Shown: positions 7,802-15,454, counted from the stretch's first letter. The stretch is DNA of 24,741 bases from UBA660 sp046704245 (GCA_046704245.1 JBJKSD010000013.1:1-24741), one strand, 5' to 3'. The notes: generated by a model from the sequence alone, not told the origin. Numbers and translations are program-made.

Positions 7802-8818
7802 TTAATCACCTTTAATATATTTATATACCATTTGAGCTATAATTTCTGTCGTATTTGCTATCTCTTCGATAGTATTATCTATTCCTCCTATTTCAATAAG
7901 CATACTATTAGGTGATAGATCTTGATTGTAGATACCATTTACTCCTGTTCCTTCTTTCGTTAAGACCCCTCTACTTAACTTTGGATATTTAGCGTCAATC
8001 ATGGCATTTAAAGTGCGGGCTAGTTTTAAATTGCTTTCATATTTAGGATTTTCTAAACCAACTACAAACATAAGGCGAGCATATGTCTTATCCCCAATAG
8101 TTAAAGTAGTATATTCTCTTTTGGGTGAATCACGATGAATGTCAATATAATATTTTAAGGTATTATATTTTTCCATAGCATCAACTAATGGCATCCGTGA
8201 AGCTTTATATGAATCTTTATGCGTCCAACTATTTACTCTTAGTAATTCAGCTAGATTAGTTTCATCTACTATGGTTGGTATCCCTAATTTATTGAGATTT
8301 TCTCTTAAGATATAAGAAGCCATCATAACATTAGGTTTAATATTATAAATTTCCATATTATTCATACTATAATTTTCTAATTGATGAGTATTGTAAATAT
8401 ATATTGTAGGATTGGTTATGTCTTTGGGATTAGGATCTTCAATATAACCACTAGACTTTTCTAATTCATTCATATTACTATAATCATCGACAAATGCTAT
8501 ACCAGTAATAATATCTTTATTAGTATCACTAATATCGACTACTGCGATTAAACTTTTATTTAATATAGTAGTTGGTTTACTAATTGAAATATGAGAAAGA
8601 TAACTTGTTATATTAGCTAACAAAGAGAATGGTTTCGGATTAATAATATTATTTTTAGAATTAGGTAATACTGTTGTTAATATAATATCTTTAGATATAG
8701 AAATATAACTAAAAAATATATAAAAAATAATATTACCAACAATATAAATAATAATTAAAGTAATAAAATATTTAATACGATCTTTATTTAATTTACGTCC
8801 CTTAAATCTTTGAGCCAT
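7802..8818 (-). CDS. spoIIP: Stage II sporulation protein P (peptidoglycan amidase/endopeptidase)
   Basis: This 338-residue membrane-anchored protein matches SpoIIP, which with SpoIID and SpoIIM trims septal peptidoglycan during engulfment. It has a basic N-terminus, one membrane helix (about residues 17-39), a poorly conserved linker, and a C-terminal hydrolase domain. Visible motifs are TIYIYNTHQLENY (H145, E148), DIHRDS (226-231), ARLMFVVGLENP and LIEIGGIDNTIEE (from 307). The residue before the TH pair is Asn, where I recall His as usual (YHTH). I start at the ATG at 8816-8818, after AAAGGTGAT; an in-frame GTG at 8827 lies within that site. It follows gpr by 41 bases, as in Bacillus, and its end overlaps the ribosome site of the next gene. 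Confidence 0.94.
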   Translation of the reverse strand: MAQRFKGRKLNKDRIKYFITLIIIYIVGNIIFYIFFSYISISKDIILTTVLPNSKNNIINPKPFSLLANITSYLSHISISKPTTILNKSLIAVVDISDTNKDIITGIAFVDDYSNMNELEKSSGYIEDPNPKDITNPTIYIYNTHQLENYSMNNMEIYNIKPNVMMASYILRENLNKLGIPTIVDETNLAELLRVNSWTHKDSYKASRMPLVDAMEKYNTLKYYIDIHRDSPKREYTTLTIGDKTYARLMFVVGLENPKYESNLKLARTLNAMIDAKYPKLSRGVLTKEGTGVNGIYNQDLSPNSMLIEIGGIDNTIEEIANTTEIIAQMVYKYIKGD

Positions 8819-8859
8819 AGTTATCACCTTTATAATAATCTATGACTATTAATAATAAT

Positions 8860-9912
8860 CTAGACCTTAGTTACTTTTTTATGTAATGCTCCATTAATAC
8901 CTCCAACTATTATTTCACTTAATTTTAAAATAACAAAATCTATTTCTTTAGGTGTTACCATTAAATTATATCCAATAGGACTTAATACTTCATAAATTAA
9001 TTCTTTTATTTCATCTTCATTAAGATTACCAATAATACCTAATAAATTAGTTTTCTCTTCAGTATTTAAATCTTCAATACTTTCCATCTTTTCTAAATAG
9101 TTAACACTACCAGGAACTACTAATTTAGTATTGGGTTTATTAAAATTATGTTTTTCATATGATATATGTTTAAAAAAATAATTAATTGTTTCACTGACAA
9201 TGGTAACTGCATCTACTACTGTTGGTACACCAATTGCAATAACTGGTATACCAATAGTCTCTTTACTAATTTCTTCTCTTCTATTACCTACACCACTACC
9301 AGGATTAATACCCGTATTAGTCATTTGGATTGTCTTATTAACTCTAGCTATCGATTGAGCTGCTAAAGCATCGATAATAATTAAAAAATCAGGTTTAACT
9401 TGTTCAGTAACACCTAATATAATATGGCTAGTTTCAATACCGGTATTACCCATTACTCCGGGTGAAAACGCACTTACTTCACGAAATCCCTCTTCAACCC
9501 CACCTTCTAAATCAAATAGATGCTTAGTAACTAAAACACTTTGTACCACACTCGGACCCAAAGCATCGGGTGTCGATTTATCATTGCCTAATCCAATAAC
9601 CATACAGGTAGCATTTTCACTTATTCTTAAGTGTGATAATAAATGTTTTAATTCTTTTTTAAAGATTTTAGTTACTTTTTCTTTATTATGAAAATCAGTA
9701 ACATCTTCAAATTCAATTGTTACATAACGCCCTATTTTTTTATTAAAGATTTTAGCGTGTTTCTCATCGATATCTACTGTTGCAACTGATATATTATCAT
9801 ATACTTGTTTTTCGACAATTAAATCTAGTGCTTTTTCTTTAGCACCTTCAATTGTTTCAATCAACAAATCAGTTCTTATTTGATATTTATCTAAATCTAT
9901 CTCATGAGCCAT
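8860..9912 (-). CDS. gpr: Germination endoprotease Gpr (A25 family)
   Basis: This 350-residue protein is the spore protease that starts degradation of small acid-soluble proteins at germination. It is made as a zymogen in the forespore. The N-terminus DLDKYQIRTDLLIET places Asp15-Leu16 exactly where the Bacillus megaterium zymogen is cut (RTD before the mature end), so autoprocessing is probably conserved. Conserved blocks are IGLGNDKSTPDALGP (D116), VSAFSPGVMGNTGIET, IIIDALAAQSIARVN (D181), TGINPGSGVGN, IGVPTVVDAVTI and EVLSPIGYNLMVTPKEID. The two Asp residues correspond to the proposed catalytic pair. The ATG follows AAAGGTGATTTT. It heads the operon with spoIIP and is divergent from rpsT. 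In Bacillus the promoter is SigG-dependent, but I could not identify a clear SigG site here. The presence of Gpr implies SASP-protected spores. Confidence 0.97.
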   Translation of the reverse strand: MAHEIDLDKYQIRTDLLIETIEGAKEKALDLIVEKQVYDNISVATVDIDEKHAKIFNKKIGRYVTIEFEDVTDFHNKEKVTKIFKKELKHLLSHLRISENATCMVIGLGNDKSTPDALGPSVVQSVLVTKHLFDLEGGVEEGFREVSAFSPGVMGNTGIETSHIILGVTEQVKPDFLIIIDALAAQSIARVNKTIQMTNTGINPGSGVGNRREEISKETIGIPVIAIGVPTVVDAVTIVSETINYFFKHISYEKHNFNKPNTKLVVPGSVNYLEKMESIEDLNTEEKTNLLGIIGNLNEDEIKELIYEVLSPIGYNLMVTPKEIDFVILKLSEIIVGGINGALHKKVTKV

Positions 9913-9953
9913 AAAATCACCTTTTAATAATTTCCCCCAAAAATATTTTTTTA

Positions 9954-9982
9954 TTGCTTTTTCATATGATATTTGTTAAAAT
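9954..9982 (+). promoter_or_regulatory. Housekeeping promoter of rpsT
   Basis: TTGCTT (9954-9959), a 17-base spacer, and TAAAAT (9977-9982) preceded by TG (extended -10). The predicted start is about 22 bases before the rpsT ATG. The gpr promoter on the other strand must share this 100-base gap. Confidence 0.75.
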
Positions 9983-10010
9983 TATTTTGTTATTACATGG
10001 AGGTGAAACA

Positions 10011-10274
10011 ATGCCAAATATTAAAAGTGTTAAAAAACGTGTTAAGACATCAGCTAAAGCTAGGGACTTAAATAATGTTCATAGAACAAGTATGAGAACA
10101 GCTATTAAAAAAGTTGAAAAAATAGGTAATGGCACTAAAGTCGATGATGCTAAAAAAGCTCTTGATAGAGCTGTTAAAAAAATAGATAAAGCTCTTGCTA
10201 AAGGAATTATTCATAAGAATAAGGCTGCTAGAGCTAAAGCTAGATTATCAAAAAAAGTAAATCAAATGAAGTAA
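10011..10274 (+). CDS. rpsT: 30S ribosomal protein S20
   Basis: This 87-residue very basic protein binds 16S rRNA early in 30S assembly. It begins MPNIKSVKKRVKTSAKARDLN, the typical S20 start, and ends with HKNKAARAKARLSKKVN, the family's C-terminal signature. I chose the ATG at 10011 because GGAGGTGA stands just before it; the frame stays open further upstream but lacks the S20 sequence and a start signal. It has its own extended -10 promoter and a perfect hairpin terminator, so it is a single-gene unit, divergent from gpr. The same divergent pair is found in B. subtilis as I recall it. Codon use is biased to A-ending Lys codons, as expected for a highly expressed gene in this genome. Confidence 0.97.
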   Translation: MPNIKSVKKRVKTSAKARDLNNVHRTSMRTAIKKVEKIGNGTKVDDAKKALDRAVKKIDKALAKGIIHKNKAARAKARLSKKVNQMK

Positions 10275-10296
10275 TTATATAATTACTTCATTTTTT
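10264..10296 (+). terminator. Terminator of rpsT
   Basis: A perfect palindrome with 14-bp arms (left arm AAATGAAGTAATTA from 10264) and a T6 run at 10291-10296. The rpsT stop codon (10272-10274) is inside the left arm. Confidence 0.88.
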
Positions 10297-10297
10297 A

Positions 10298-10306
10298 TGT
10301 TAAAAT
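10298..10306 (+). promoter_or_regulatory. Possible extended -10 promoter of the transglutaminase-fold gene
   Basis: TGTTAAAAT directly follows the rpsT terminator, identical to the rpsT extended -10. It would give a leader of only about 10 bases before the ATG at 10323. No good -35 is visible; the -35 position falls in the terminator stem. Confidence 0.45.
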
Positions 10307-10322
10307 AAGATTAGGTGATAGG

Positions 10323-11228
10323 ATGAAACGCTTCTTGATATTTGTATTACTATTTATAGGTTTATATTATATTCTTTATAACTATAAAGAGGAAATTATG
10401 GACTATGGATCACAATTTTTTTATCGCCAAAGAGAAGTAGTAGTACCAGCAGCTAATGTTGATAAAAGGAATTATGATTATTTATTTGTCCAAAATACGA
10501 TTGATTTTGTTCCTAATGATAAACAAGATTTATTAAATATCTTTTATACTATATTTAATTCGGGATGGGATGAATTTACTTTCTATTGTACTAACGAATA
10601 TCCTGATTGTTTAGGGGATTTACATAATATAGCTAACGATCAAACTTTATTATCCCATGTCAATAATTTTGTTCATCCTTATAATTCATATAAAGAAATT
10701 AAAACTAAATATGATACTTTAGGTACTGTTACGGTAAGTATTATTAAAACATATGATAATGAAACGAGAAAATTAATTGACGATAAAGTAAACGCTATTA
10801 TGAAAGAAATATTGAAAGATAATATGACTATAGAACAAAAGATAAGAACTATTCACGACTATATTGTCAATCATACTAAATATGATTCAGATCGTTTAAA
10901 TAGTGGAATAATTAAATATAAATCAGATACTAGTTATGGAGTATTATTTGAAGGTTATGGTTTTTGTAGTGGTTATGCTGATACAATGGCTATCTTCTTA
11001 AATAAATTAAACCTTAATAACTATAAAATAGCTAATGAAAAACATGTTTGGAATTTAGTATATTTAAATAATAAATGGTATCATATTGATGTATCTTGGG
11101 ATGATCCAGTAAGTAGTTCAGGCAAAGATATTTTAGATCATACTTTCTTCTTAATCGATACAACTAAATTAAAAAAATTAAATGTTGAAGACCATCAATT
11201 TGACGCTAATATATATTTAGAAATATAA
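10323..11228 (+). CDS. Membrane-anchored transglutaminase-fold (papain-like) protein
   Basis: This 301-residue protein has an N-terminal signal anchor (residues 3-20, RFLIFVLLFIGLYYILYN) and a C-terminal transglutaminase-like core. The catalytic triad is visible as Cys215 in EGYGFCSGYADTMAIFL, His241 in NEKHVWNLVYL and Asp256 in WYHIDVSWDDP. The helix before it (TIEQKIRTIHDYIVNHTKYD) is typical of bacterial members. In the family these act as proteases, transglutaminases or amide-bond enzymes on the cell surface; the substrate is unknown here. Two extra Cys (89 and 96) lie in the linker. The ATG follows AGGTGATAGG. It lies between rpsT and miaA where Bacillus has no such gene, shares a terminator with miaA, and appears to have its own short-leader promoter. 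Given gpr and spoIIP next door, a spore-coat cross-linking role is conceivable but not shown. Confidence 0.85.
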   Translation: MKRFLIFVLLFIGLYYILYNYKEEIMDYGSQFFYRQREVVVPAANVDKRNYDYLFVQNTIDFVPNDKQDLLNIFYTIFNSGWDEFTFYCTNEYPDCLGDLHNIANDQTLLSHVNNFVHPYNSYKEIKTKYDTLGTVTVSIIKTYDNETRKLIDDKVNAIMKEILKDNMTIEQKIRTIHDYIVNHTKYDSDRLNSGIIKYKSDTSYGVLFEGYGFCSGYADTMAIFLNKLNLNNYKIANEKHVWNLVYLNNKWYHIDVSWDDPVSSSGKDILDHTFFLIDTTKLKKLNVEDHQFDANIYLEI

Positions 11229-11252
11229 AAATACTTCAAATGAAGTATTTTT
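11227..11252. terminator. Bidirectional terminator between the transglutaminase gene and miaA
   Basis: A perfect 12-bp stem (AAAAATACTTCA at 11227-11238, complement at 11241-11252) with a 2-base centre. The plus-strand stop (11226-11228) abuts the left arm, and the miaA TGA (11236-11238) forms its inner end. T runs follow on both strands. Confidence 0.87.
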
Positions 11253-12120
11253 TTATATAATCTTTTATCTCATCTACTGTCTTATTAAAATTATTAATAT
11301 TAACATTAAACCATTTAATATCCATTTTATTATTAAACCAAGTATATTGTCTTTTAGCATATCTTCTAGAATTTCTTTTTATTAAGTTAATAGCCTCTTC
11401 TAAACTAATATGATGATCAAAATATTGATATAATTCTTTATATCCAATACCGGTATTAATAGCTCTACTTCTAATATTCTTCTGATATAAAGCTTCAACT
11501 TCTTTAATTAAACCTTCATCTATCATCTGATTAACTCGGTTATCAATGCGTTCATATAATTCTTCTTTAGGCATTGTTAAACCAATAAAGATAGCATCAT
11601 ATAACAATCTATTACTATTATTATTGGGTAATGATTTATTATTATGATAATAGTTTAAGGCTCTAACAATTCTTTTTCGATTATTAATATGAATAGAAGT
11701 ATTAGGATCAATCTTTAATAACATATCATATAATTCTTCATTAGAATATTCATCATAACTATCTTGTTTATCTTCTTCATTAAATTCATAATCATATAAT
11801 AAAGCTTTAATATATAGACCAGTGCCACCTACTATTATAGGTATCTTTTCTCTTTTTATAATATCAGCTAATACTTTCCTTCCATCTTGTTGATAATTAT
11901 AAACTGAATAATATTCATCTACTTCTTTAATATCAAAAAGATGATGGTTAATATTTTCTTTTTCTGCTTCTTTTATCTTGGCTGTTCCAATATCTAAACC
12001 TTTATATATTTGCATACTGTCACCATTAATTATTTCTCCATTAAAAGCTTTAGCTAACGCGATCGATAATTTGGTCTTACCTACGCCAGTTGGACCAACT
12101 ATAACAATTACTTTATTCAT
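11236..12120 (-). CDS. miaA: tRNA dimethylallyltransferase MiaA
   Basis: This 294-residue enzyme adds a dimethylallyl group to A37 of tRNAs reading UNN codons. It shows the P-loop VGPTGVGKTKLS, the substrate loop NGDSMQIYKGLDIGTAK, HHLFDI, the IIVGGTGLYIKALLYD motif, and the C-terminal RSRAINTGIGYKELYQYF and SRRYAKRQYTWFN. The length is a little short of the usual 300 or more. I start at the ATG at 12118-12120, preceded by AAAGGTGATAAC; the frame is open upstream to 12165 but that part lies in a terminator hairpin. The mutL-miaA order is common in Bacilli, but here an unknown coiled-coil gene lies between them. A promoter with its -35 in the upstream terminator loop is predicted. The stop is TGA, supporting the standard code. 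Confidence 0.95.
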   Translation of the reverse strand: MNKVIVIVGPTGVGKTKLSIALAKAFNGEIINGDSMQIYKGLDIGTAKIKEAEKENINHHLFDIKEVDEYYSVYNYQQDGRKVLADIIKREKIPIIVGGTGLYIKALLYDYEFNEEDKQDSYDEYSNEELYDMLLKIDPNTSIHINNRKRIVRALNYYHNNKSLPNNNSNRLLYDAIFIGLTMPKEELYERIDNRVNQMIDEGLIKEVEALYQKNIRSRAINTGIGYKELYQYFDHHISLEEAINLIKRNSRRYAKRQYTWFNNKMDIKWFNVNINNFNKTVDEIKDYIKKYFI

Positions 12121-12136
12121 GTTATCACCTTTATTA

Positions 12137-12165
12137 ATTATATATATAAAAAGATTTATAATCAA
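12137..12165 (-). promoter_or_regulatory. Promoter of miaA, overlapping the upstream terminator
   Basis: On the minus strand, TTGATT (12160-12165), a 17-base spacer, and TATAAT (12137-12142). The -35 lies in the loop and arm of the terminator hairpin at 12149-12179. The predicted leader is about 10 bases. Confidence 0.55.
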
Positions 12166-12180
12166 CTTATAAATCTTTTA
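12148..12180 (-). terminator. Terminator of the coiled-coil gene
   Basis: A perfect 13-bp stem (AAAAGATTTATAA, complement at 12167-12179) with a 5-base loop. On the minus strand the stem ends in T5 and then an AT run. It lies between the coiled-coil gene stop (12184) and miaA. Confidence 0.85.
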
Positions 12181-12183
12181 TTA

Positions 12184-12636
12184 TTATCTTTTACCTATTT
12201 GATATTGAGTACCTTTTTCTTCTGATGTTCTTATAGCATTAGCAATAGTTTCCTTAGCAATATCATCTAAATTACTAGAAGTTGTAATAGTTGATTTTTC
12301 AACTAATGCTTTCAATTGTGCTACTTGTTCACGTAATTGAGCTATTTCAGCACTTTTTGCTGCAAGATCAACTATCTGTTCATTAGCTTGTCTTAATTTA
12401 TCACTTAAAAAACGTATAGTCTCATTGGCTATTTTAGAATTTTTTCTAGCTTCTGCTTCAATTTTCAATTGGTAAGATTGATAATTATGATAATTGTGCT
12501 GTGCTAATCTAGCGCAACCATAATAATAATTTTCACTTGCGCGTCTATTTCCAGCAACATTCATTATTGTATCAGCTCTATTTGCTAGACCTTGAGTATC
12601 CCAACGACCAATTGGAAAAATATCATCTCTAAACAT
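12184..12636 (-). CDS. Unknown 150-aa coiled-coil protein behind a consensus promoter
   Basis: I do not recognise this protein. The N-terminus (MFRDDIFPIGRWDTQGLANR) has no signal peptide or membrane helix. Residues 30-65 are rich in Asn, Tyr and His (NYYYGCARLAQHNYHNYQS). Residues 68-115 form a likely coiled coil with Ile/Leu at heptad spacing (IRFLSDKLRQANEQIVDLAA, then IAQLREQVAQLKALVEK). The tail is Ser/Thr-rich, then IAKETIANAIRTSEEK. The ATG follows a strong AGGAGGGTCAT site. Upstream is a fully consensus promoter (TTGACA, 16, TATAAT), and downstream is a strong terminator, so it is a single-gene unit with the strongest-looking signals in the window. It separates mutL and miaA. Ala/Gln-rich composition and GCG/CGC-containing codons differ somewhat from its neighbours, which could mean a later arrival. 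Confidence 0.75.
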   Translation of the reverse strand: MFRDDIFPIGRWDTQGLANRADTIMNVAGNRRASENYYYGCARLAQHNYHNYQSYQLKIEAEARKNSKIANETIRFLSDKLRQANEQIVDLAAKSAEIAQLREQVAQLKALVEKSTITTSSNLDDIAKETIANAIRTSEEKGTQYQIGKR

Positions 12637-12665
12637 CTATGACCCTCCTTTTTAAAAGTTCTTTT

Positions 12666-12693
12666 ATTATACACTTTTTCCATATTTTGTCAA
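12666..12693 (-). promoter_or_regulatory. Consensus housekeeping promoter of the coiled-coil gene
   Basis: On the minus strand, TTGACA (12688-12693), a 16-base spacer and TATAAT (12666-12671): twelve of twelve consensus bases. It begins two bases after the mutL stop codon (12696-12698). The predicted leader is about 23 bases and includes AGGAGGGTCAT. Confidence 0.85.
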
Positions 12694-12695
12694 CA

Positions 12696-14399
12696 TTACA
12701 TTGTTCTTTTAAATAACTTTTCTAATTCATAATTAGAATAAAAAATAATAGTTGGTCTACCATGAGGGCAAGTAAATGGATTTTGACACTTATGTAAGTC
12801 AGCAATCAAGCTTTCCATTTCCTCAATCGTTATTCGCTCATTAGCTTTAATAGATAATTTACAACTTAAAGTAATAGCTACTTTTTCATTAAACTTTTTA
12901 GGGTTAAATGCTTCTTTATCGACAATAATATCGATTATCTTTTTAATAGCTAGATCTTCATAGTTGTGAGGTAACCAAGTAGGATGAGCTTTAATAATAA
13001 TGGTATTGATACCCATTTCTTCAATATCAAAACTTAAATCTTCTAAGATATTAAAGTGTTCTTTTAATATAATATATTCATTACTAGGTAATTCGATCGT
13101 AATAGGCATTAACATATTTATTTGATCTTTTTTAGGATTACTTAAGGCATCAAAATATTTTTCATAATTAATTCTTTCTTTGGCAGCATGTTGATCAATT
13201 AAATACATACCTAATTCATTTTCACAGACAATATAAGTACCATGAACTAAACCGACTGGATATAACATTGGTAACTTTTCGGTTGGTTCATTAGGTATAT
13301 ATTCAGATGGTTCTTCTTCTATTATATGATTATCTGGTACTGTGGTATTTAAATCTAAGGTTAATTCTTCATATTGACGAGTTTCTTTGGGAGTTGTATC
13401 AACATTAGGTATTAGATTAATATTATTTAATTTTTGATTTATAACATCGCTTATTAATTCTTTTAAACTATCCATCTTACTAAATTTAATATCTAATTTA
13501 GTAGGATGAATATTGACATCGATTAATGATGGATCAACTTCAATATTAAATATAACTATTGGATATCGATCTTCGGGTTTATAAGTATGATAAGCATCAT
13601 TGATAACTTTATTTAATTCTAAATTTTTAACAATGCGACCATTGACTATCGTAATCATACTATTTCTAGTTGATTTAGTTATTTCCGGATAAGATATATA
13701 ACCAGTAATATCATAGTCATTATTATGGCCTTCGATAGGTATCATTTTCTTAGTAATTTCGATACCGTATACTTTATTTATAACTTTTAATAAATTATTA
13801 CTACCATCAGTATTTAATAATATTTTATTATTGTTATATAAACTAAATTTAATATTAGGATGAGCTAGAGCCATTTTATTTAGATAATCAGTAATAGCTG
13901 CTAGTTCAGCATATAAACTTTTGAGATGTTTTAAACGTGCTGGAGTATTATAGAAAAGATTTTTTACGGTAATAATAGTACCTACTCTGGCATCAGCTTT
14001 TTCATTACTTATTAATTTACCACCTTTAATATTAATTAGGGTTCCAATATCACCAGTACTAGTTTTTAATGATATTTCACTCACTGATGCAATTGATGGT
14101 AAAGCTTCGCCTCTAAAACCTAACGAGTTAATTTTAAATAGATCTTCTTCTGTTAATAGTTTACTAGTAGCATGGCGAGCAAAAGCTAATAAAGCATCTT
14201 CTTGTTCCATACCAGTACCATTATCAGTTACTTTTATTTCTCTAGTACCAGCATCTATTAACTCTACTTTTATTTCCGTACTATTAGCATCAATACTATT
14301 TTCTACTAATTCTTTTACGACGGAAACACATTTTTCTACTACTTCACCAGCTGCTATTTTATTAGCTAATAATTCATCCATAATCTTTATCTTATTCAT
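12696..14399 (-). CDS. mutL: DNA mismatch repair protein MutL with endonuclease motif
   Basis: This 567-residue protein links MutS mismatch recognition to strand removal. The N-terminal GHKL ATPase shows KIAAGEV (14-20), VVKELVENSIDA (28-39), DNGTGM (59-64) and LGFRGEALPSIASV (93-106). The C-terminal domain keeps the nicking endonuclease site: DQHAAKERINYE (402-413), SCKLSIKANE (from 512) and CPHGRPT (544-550), as in MutL of methyl-independent systems. The linker of roughly residues 330-385 is acidic and variable. Length is slightly short of the usual 600 or more. The ATG follows GGTGGTAAT. mutS, its usual upstream partner, is not in the window; instead a prepilin gene with its own terminator lies upstream, and an extended -10 promoter serves mutL. 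Confidence 0.96.
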   Translation of the reverse strand: MNKIKIMDELLANKIAAGEVVEKCVSVVKELVENSIDANSTEIKVELIDAGTREIKVTDNGTGMEQEDALLAFARHATSKLLTEEDLFKINSLGFRGEALPSIASVSEISLKTSTGDIGTLINIKGGKLISNEKADARVGTIITVKNLFYNTPARLKHLKSLYAELAAITDYLNKMALAHPNIKFSLYNNNKILLNTDGSNNLLKVINKVYGIEITKKMIPIEGHNNDYDITGYISYPEITKSTRNSMITIVNGRIVKNLELNKVINDAYHTYKPEDRYPIVIFNIEVDPSLIDVNIHPTKLDIKFSKMDSLKELISDVINQKLNNINLIPNVDTTPKETRQYEELTLDLNTTVPDNHIIEEEPSEYIPNEPTEKLPMLYPVGLVHGTYIVCENELGMYLIDQHAAKERINYEKYFDALSNPKKDQINMLMPITIELPSNEYIILKEHFNILEDLSFDIEEMGINTIIIKAHPTWLPHNYEDLAIKKIIDIIVDKEAFNPKKFNEKVAITLSCKLSIKANERITIEEMESLIADLHKCQNPFTCPHGRPTIIFYSNYELEKLFKRTM

Positions 14400-14416
14400 A
14401 TTACCACCTACTAAAA

Positions 14417-14425
14417 ATTATAACA
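14417..14425 (-). promoter_or_regulatory. Extended -10 promoter of mutL
   Basis: The minus strand reads TGTTATAAT between the prepilin terminator and the mutL ATG at 14399. No -35 match is seen (that position is in the terminator). The predicted leader is about 11 bases, holding only the GGTGGTAAT ribosome site. Confidence 0.55.
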
Positions 14426-14427
14426 CA

Positions 14428-14457
14428 TAAAAAAATAATTACTTAGTAATTATTTTT
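14428..14457 (-). terminator. Terminator of the prepilin gene
   Basis: A perfect 12-bp stem (AAAAATAATTAC at 14431-14442, complement at 14446-14457) with a 3-base loop and a T7 run on the minus strand. The prepilin stop (14456-14458) overlaps the stem base. Confidence 0.87.
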
Positions 14458-15433
14458 AAATTCCTCCTACTATTTGATCGACAATATCTTTAGAGGGTTC
14501 ATAACCAGCACCATAAATATCAGTTAAGTCTAATAATAAGGCATCATCGATATAAGTATCAGCTACTAATCCTCCACTAGCATTAGTATAGATATATAAT
14601 CTATATTGATCATCTATTTTATTGTTAGTATTGAGTGACATATCAATAATACCACTATAACCATACCAAAAACCAATAGTTCGACTAATATCATAGGTAG
14701 TATTTAATATACCTTTAGTTACATTATGTATATTAAAACCAAAACGACCGGTTCCATCTACTTTTTTATAGTAACCTTTAGCATAATAGATATGGCTAGG
14801 ATTTATTGCACCAGCATCAAAGTATGCTGGTGTATAGACACATACGTTATTGCCAGCTGCTCCTTCTCCTAAAGCGCATTGTTGACCATATGTACCACTA
14901 TATTTTTCTACTGTTGATAAACTATAAATAGAAGCATTACAATCACAGCCCCAACCATCAGCAGCCCCATTACTATCTGAATCTGTTTCAAAATCACCAG
15001 TACCATTTAATAGATCATAGGTAGTAATATCTTCAGCTAAATAATTTAAATAGAAATTAGCTGTTTCAAAATCATTTCCACATTTTAAAAATGGTTCATA
15101 TGAGAAAGTTTCTAATCCGGTCTTAGTAACTAAGACATAACCAATACAATATTGTGACTCATCATCAGGATTTTTAATGGCATTCATAAAACCACCATCA
15201 ACTAAAGTATCTAAATAAACAAGGGTAGTTTTCCCAACACCAGTTGGTAAATCACCGACATTTTCGACATAGTAACTTTCGGCTGCTTTAGATAATAATT
15301 CACTATTAGTATTAAATGCTTTTTGACTAGCATCGTTAATTAAATTAGATACGATAGGAATAGTAGCCATTAAGACAATACCTAAAATAACGATAACAGC
15401 TAATAATTCAACTAACGTAAAACCTTTCTTCAT
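14456..15433 (-). CDS. Type IV-like prepilin with a large C-terminal beta-rich domain
   Basis: This 325-residue protein starts with a class III signal, MKKG-FTLVELLAVIVILGIV: cleavage and methylation are expected between Gly4 and Phe5 by a prepilin peptidase, with the conserved Glu as fifth residue of the mature protein. Residues 5-28 form the hydrophobic assembly helix. A normal minor-pilin-like part runs to about residue 125. The rest is a beta-rich domain with NGTGDFETDSDSNGAADGWG (from 143) and a C-terminal LLDLTDIYGAGYEPS (301-314). That ending resembles the DLT..FGAGNEP motif seen at the end of jelly-roll modules in phage and surface proteins. Six Cys (96, 118, 163, 165, 186, 198) could form disulfides outside the cell. 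The ATG follows AGGTGATATC. No pilus assembly genes are near; uvrC lies upstream. The likely role is adhesion or DNA uptake, as a minor pilin. Confidence 0.85.
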   Translation of the reverse strand: MKKGFTLVELLAVIVILGIVLMATIPIVSNLINDASQKAFNTNSELLSKAAESYYVENVGDLPTGVGKTTLVYLDTLVDGGFMNAIKNPDDESQYCIGYVLVTKTGLETFSYEPFLKCGNDFETANFYLNYLAEDITTYDLLNGTGDFETDSDSNGAADGWGCDCNASIYSLSTVEKYSGTYGQQCALGEGAAGNNVCVYTPAYFDAGAINPSHIYYAKGYYKKVDGTGRFGFNIHNVTKGILNTTYDISRTIGFWYGYSGIIDMSLNTNNKIDDQYRLYIYTNASGGLVADTYIDDALLLDLTDIYGAGYEPSKDIVDQIVGGI

Positions 15434-15454
15434 GATATCACCTATTCTATTTTA

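Noticed and set aside
9913..10010. A SigG promoter for gpr in the gap to rpsT.
   Set aside because: No sequence fits both the -35 and -10 of SigG at a proper distance; expected by homology but not seen.
11236..11238. Possible Mycoplasma code (TGA read as Trp).
   Set aside because: TGA ends miaA, uvrC and comEA at the expected family lengths, so TGA is a stop.
12121..12165. An N-terminal extension of miaA (and similar GTG/TTG extensions of sigK, hemW, lepA, spoIIP, uvrC and rnhC).
   Set aside because: The extensions overlap ribosome sites, promoters or terminators and do not belong to the conserved protein families; the ATG with a spaced site is preferred.
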